NCBI RefSeq assembly: GCF_020741395.1
Contig: NZ_DYZA01000145.1
Coordinates: 1-31,425, forward strand
Direction: 5' to 3'
Length of the DNA: 31,425 nt
DNA from: Mailhella massiliensis
Lineage (GTDB): Bacteria > Desulfobacterota > Desulfovibrionia > Desulfovibrionales > Desulfovibrionaceae
Made by a program: the position numbers and the translations under genes. Within the stretch, counting starts at the first letter, position 1; each line of letters opens with the position of its first letter. The notes under the pieces are model-generated. The model saw only the letters and a list, made by a program, of their open reading frames with translations. It made no database searches and was not told where the DNA came from. Below, piece after piece: positions 31,037-31,425 of this stretch.

Positions 31037-31326
31037 ATGCAGAACGCTCACGCGAAACATTTGGCAAAAACCGGCAACGAAGCCCTTGACCTCATCACGG
31101 AATTCAACGAGACCTTCGATTCATGCGAGAACAACGATGGGATAAGCTGATGGCTCACATTCATAAAATCGTCCCCACATACCCGATAGATGCCGCAGCA
31201 TATAACCTCACTCATTAGTATCCGCCCTGTACGACAGAACAGGCAGAAGAGAACTGCAAGGCGTTCCTCCACTTGACGCTCGCCTGCCTTACAGGAGAAG
31301 AGGCACTTCGTTTGCTTTCCTCCTAG
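31037..31326 (+). pseudogene. small broken gene of unknown function
   Basis: A good Shine-Dalgarno sequence (AAGGAG, six bases before the ATG) opens a 37-residue frame, MQNAHAKHLAKTGNEALDL and so on, ending at TGA 31148. A second frame, starting by 31123, continues with plausible sequence (WDKLMAHIHKIVPTYPIDAA) to a TAG at 31216, and after that stop with TEQAEENCKAFLHLTLACL to 31326. The simplest reading is one former gene of about 95 codons with a frameshift near 31120 and an internal TAG. The family is not recognised. Alternatively, the first 37-residue frame is a genuine small protein. Confidence 0.45.
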
Positions 31327-31328
31327 AT

Positions 31329-31425
31329 AGTGTCTACACGAGTTAAGTTAACAGCTTGAGCCATATCGCTATACAGCGGATTTGTACGGCAGCCTCAAAC
31401 GATGAGAGCATCTTCGCGTATCTAG
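31329..31425 (-). mobile_element. end of an insertion sequence, running out of the window
   Basis: The right edge holds the 3' end of a leftward transposase gene, and just beyond its stop the sequence TAGTGTCTACACGAGTTAAG (from about 31328) looks like an IS terminal repeat. The other end lies outside the window, so the repeat cannot be confirmed. Confidence 0.45.
31343..31425 (-). CDS. transposase C-terminal fragment, probably IS5-like
   Basis: Read leftward, the last 26 codons give RYAKMLSSFEAAVQIRC, then IAIWLKLLT and a TAA stop. This pattern, an Arg-Tyr-x-Lys followed by a hydrophobic helix ending Trp-Leu-Lys, is the usual C-terminus of DDE transposases of the IS4/IS5 kind. The rest of the gene is beyond the edge. 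Confidence 0.5.
   Translation of the reverse strand, partial: RYAKMLSSFEAAVQIRCIAIWLKLLT

Overview
The window looks like a chromosomal segment of a GC-rich Desulfovibrionaceae-type bacterium (Desulfovibrio/Bilophila/Mailhella relatives). The reasons are the order of its aromatic amino acid genes, the archaeal-type entry into the shikimate pathway (ADTH synthase plus type II 3-dehydroquinate synthase instead of AroG and AroB), a Desulfovibrio-type flavodoxin and a Desulfovibrio-type trimeric porin. Genus and species cannot be read from the sequence alone.

Layout. 1-8.2 kb holds housekeeping and redox genes: a cut-off unknown gene, trmL, a 29-residue membrane protein, a PHP-family phosphatase preceded by a structured, possibly regulatory RNA segment, htpX, an Rsm22-like methyltransferase, a membrane-anchored glutaredoxin overlapping a ferredoxin-thioredoxin reductase-like gene, and a secreted histidine acid phosphatase. 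8.26-14.87 kb is a leftward trp operon, trpL-trpE-trpGD(fused)-trpC-trpF-trpB-trpA, with nearly every junction overlapping. 15.03-23.94 kb is the divergent rightward aromatic operon: leader peptide 1, ADTH synthase 1, leader peptide 2, ADTH synthase 2, DHQ synthase II, pheA, aroA, tyrA, aroC, aroK, aroE. 24.1-27.0 kb holds a leftward flavodoxin, a gene-free stretch of about 2 kb dense in hairpins with a Fur-box promoter pointing at the flavodoxin, and a leftward AlaX-like editing protein. 27.6-30.2 kb has the porin, several strong hairpins and a GNAT acetyltransferase. From 30.4 kb to the right edge the DNA is decayed: a broken DUF234-type ATPase remnant, a second broken small gene, and the end of an insertion sequence.

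The most interesting system is the regulation of the trp/aro locus. Three transcription-attenuation leaders can be read within about 1.5 kb. The leftward trpL has three consecutive Trp codons. Two rightward leaders, not part of any usual annotation, precede the two ADTH synthase paralogues: one is rich in Phe and Tyr with a single Trp, the other in Phe and Tyr only. The two rightward leaders are clearly paralogous. They share a TTGACAGTTTT promoter element, a Gly-Pro-Cys-Gly segment that encodes the antiterminator arm, and terminators of identical design including the same A-G mismatch. This suggests that each copy of the first pathway enzyme reads a different aromatic amino acid signal, a cis-RNA counterpart of the three repressor-controlled DAHP synthases of enteric bacteria.

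A second unusual arrangement is a Fur-type box that exactly fills the 17-bp spacer of a leftward promoter about 0.9 kb upstream of the flavodoxin. The intervening DNA contains about twelve consecutive stem-loops.
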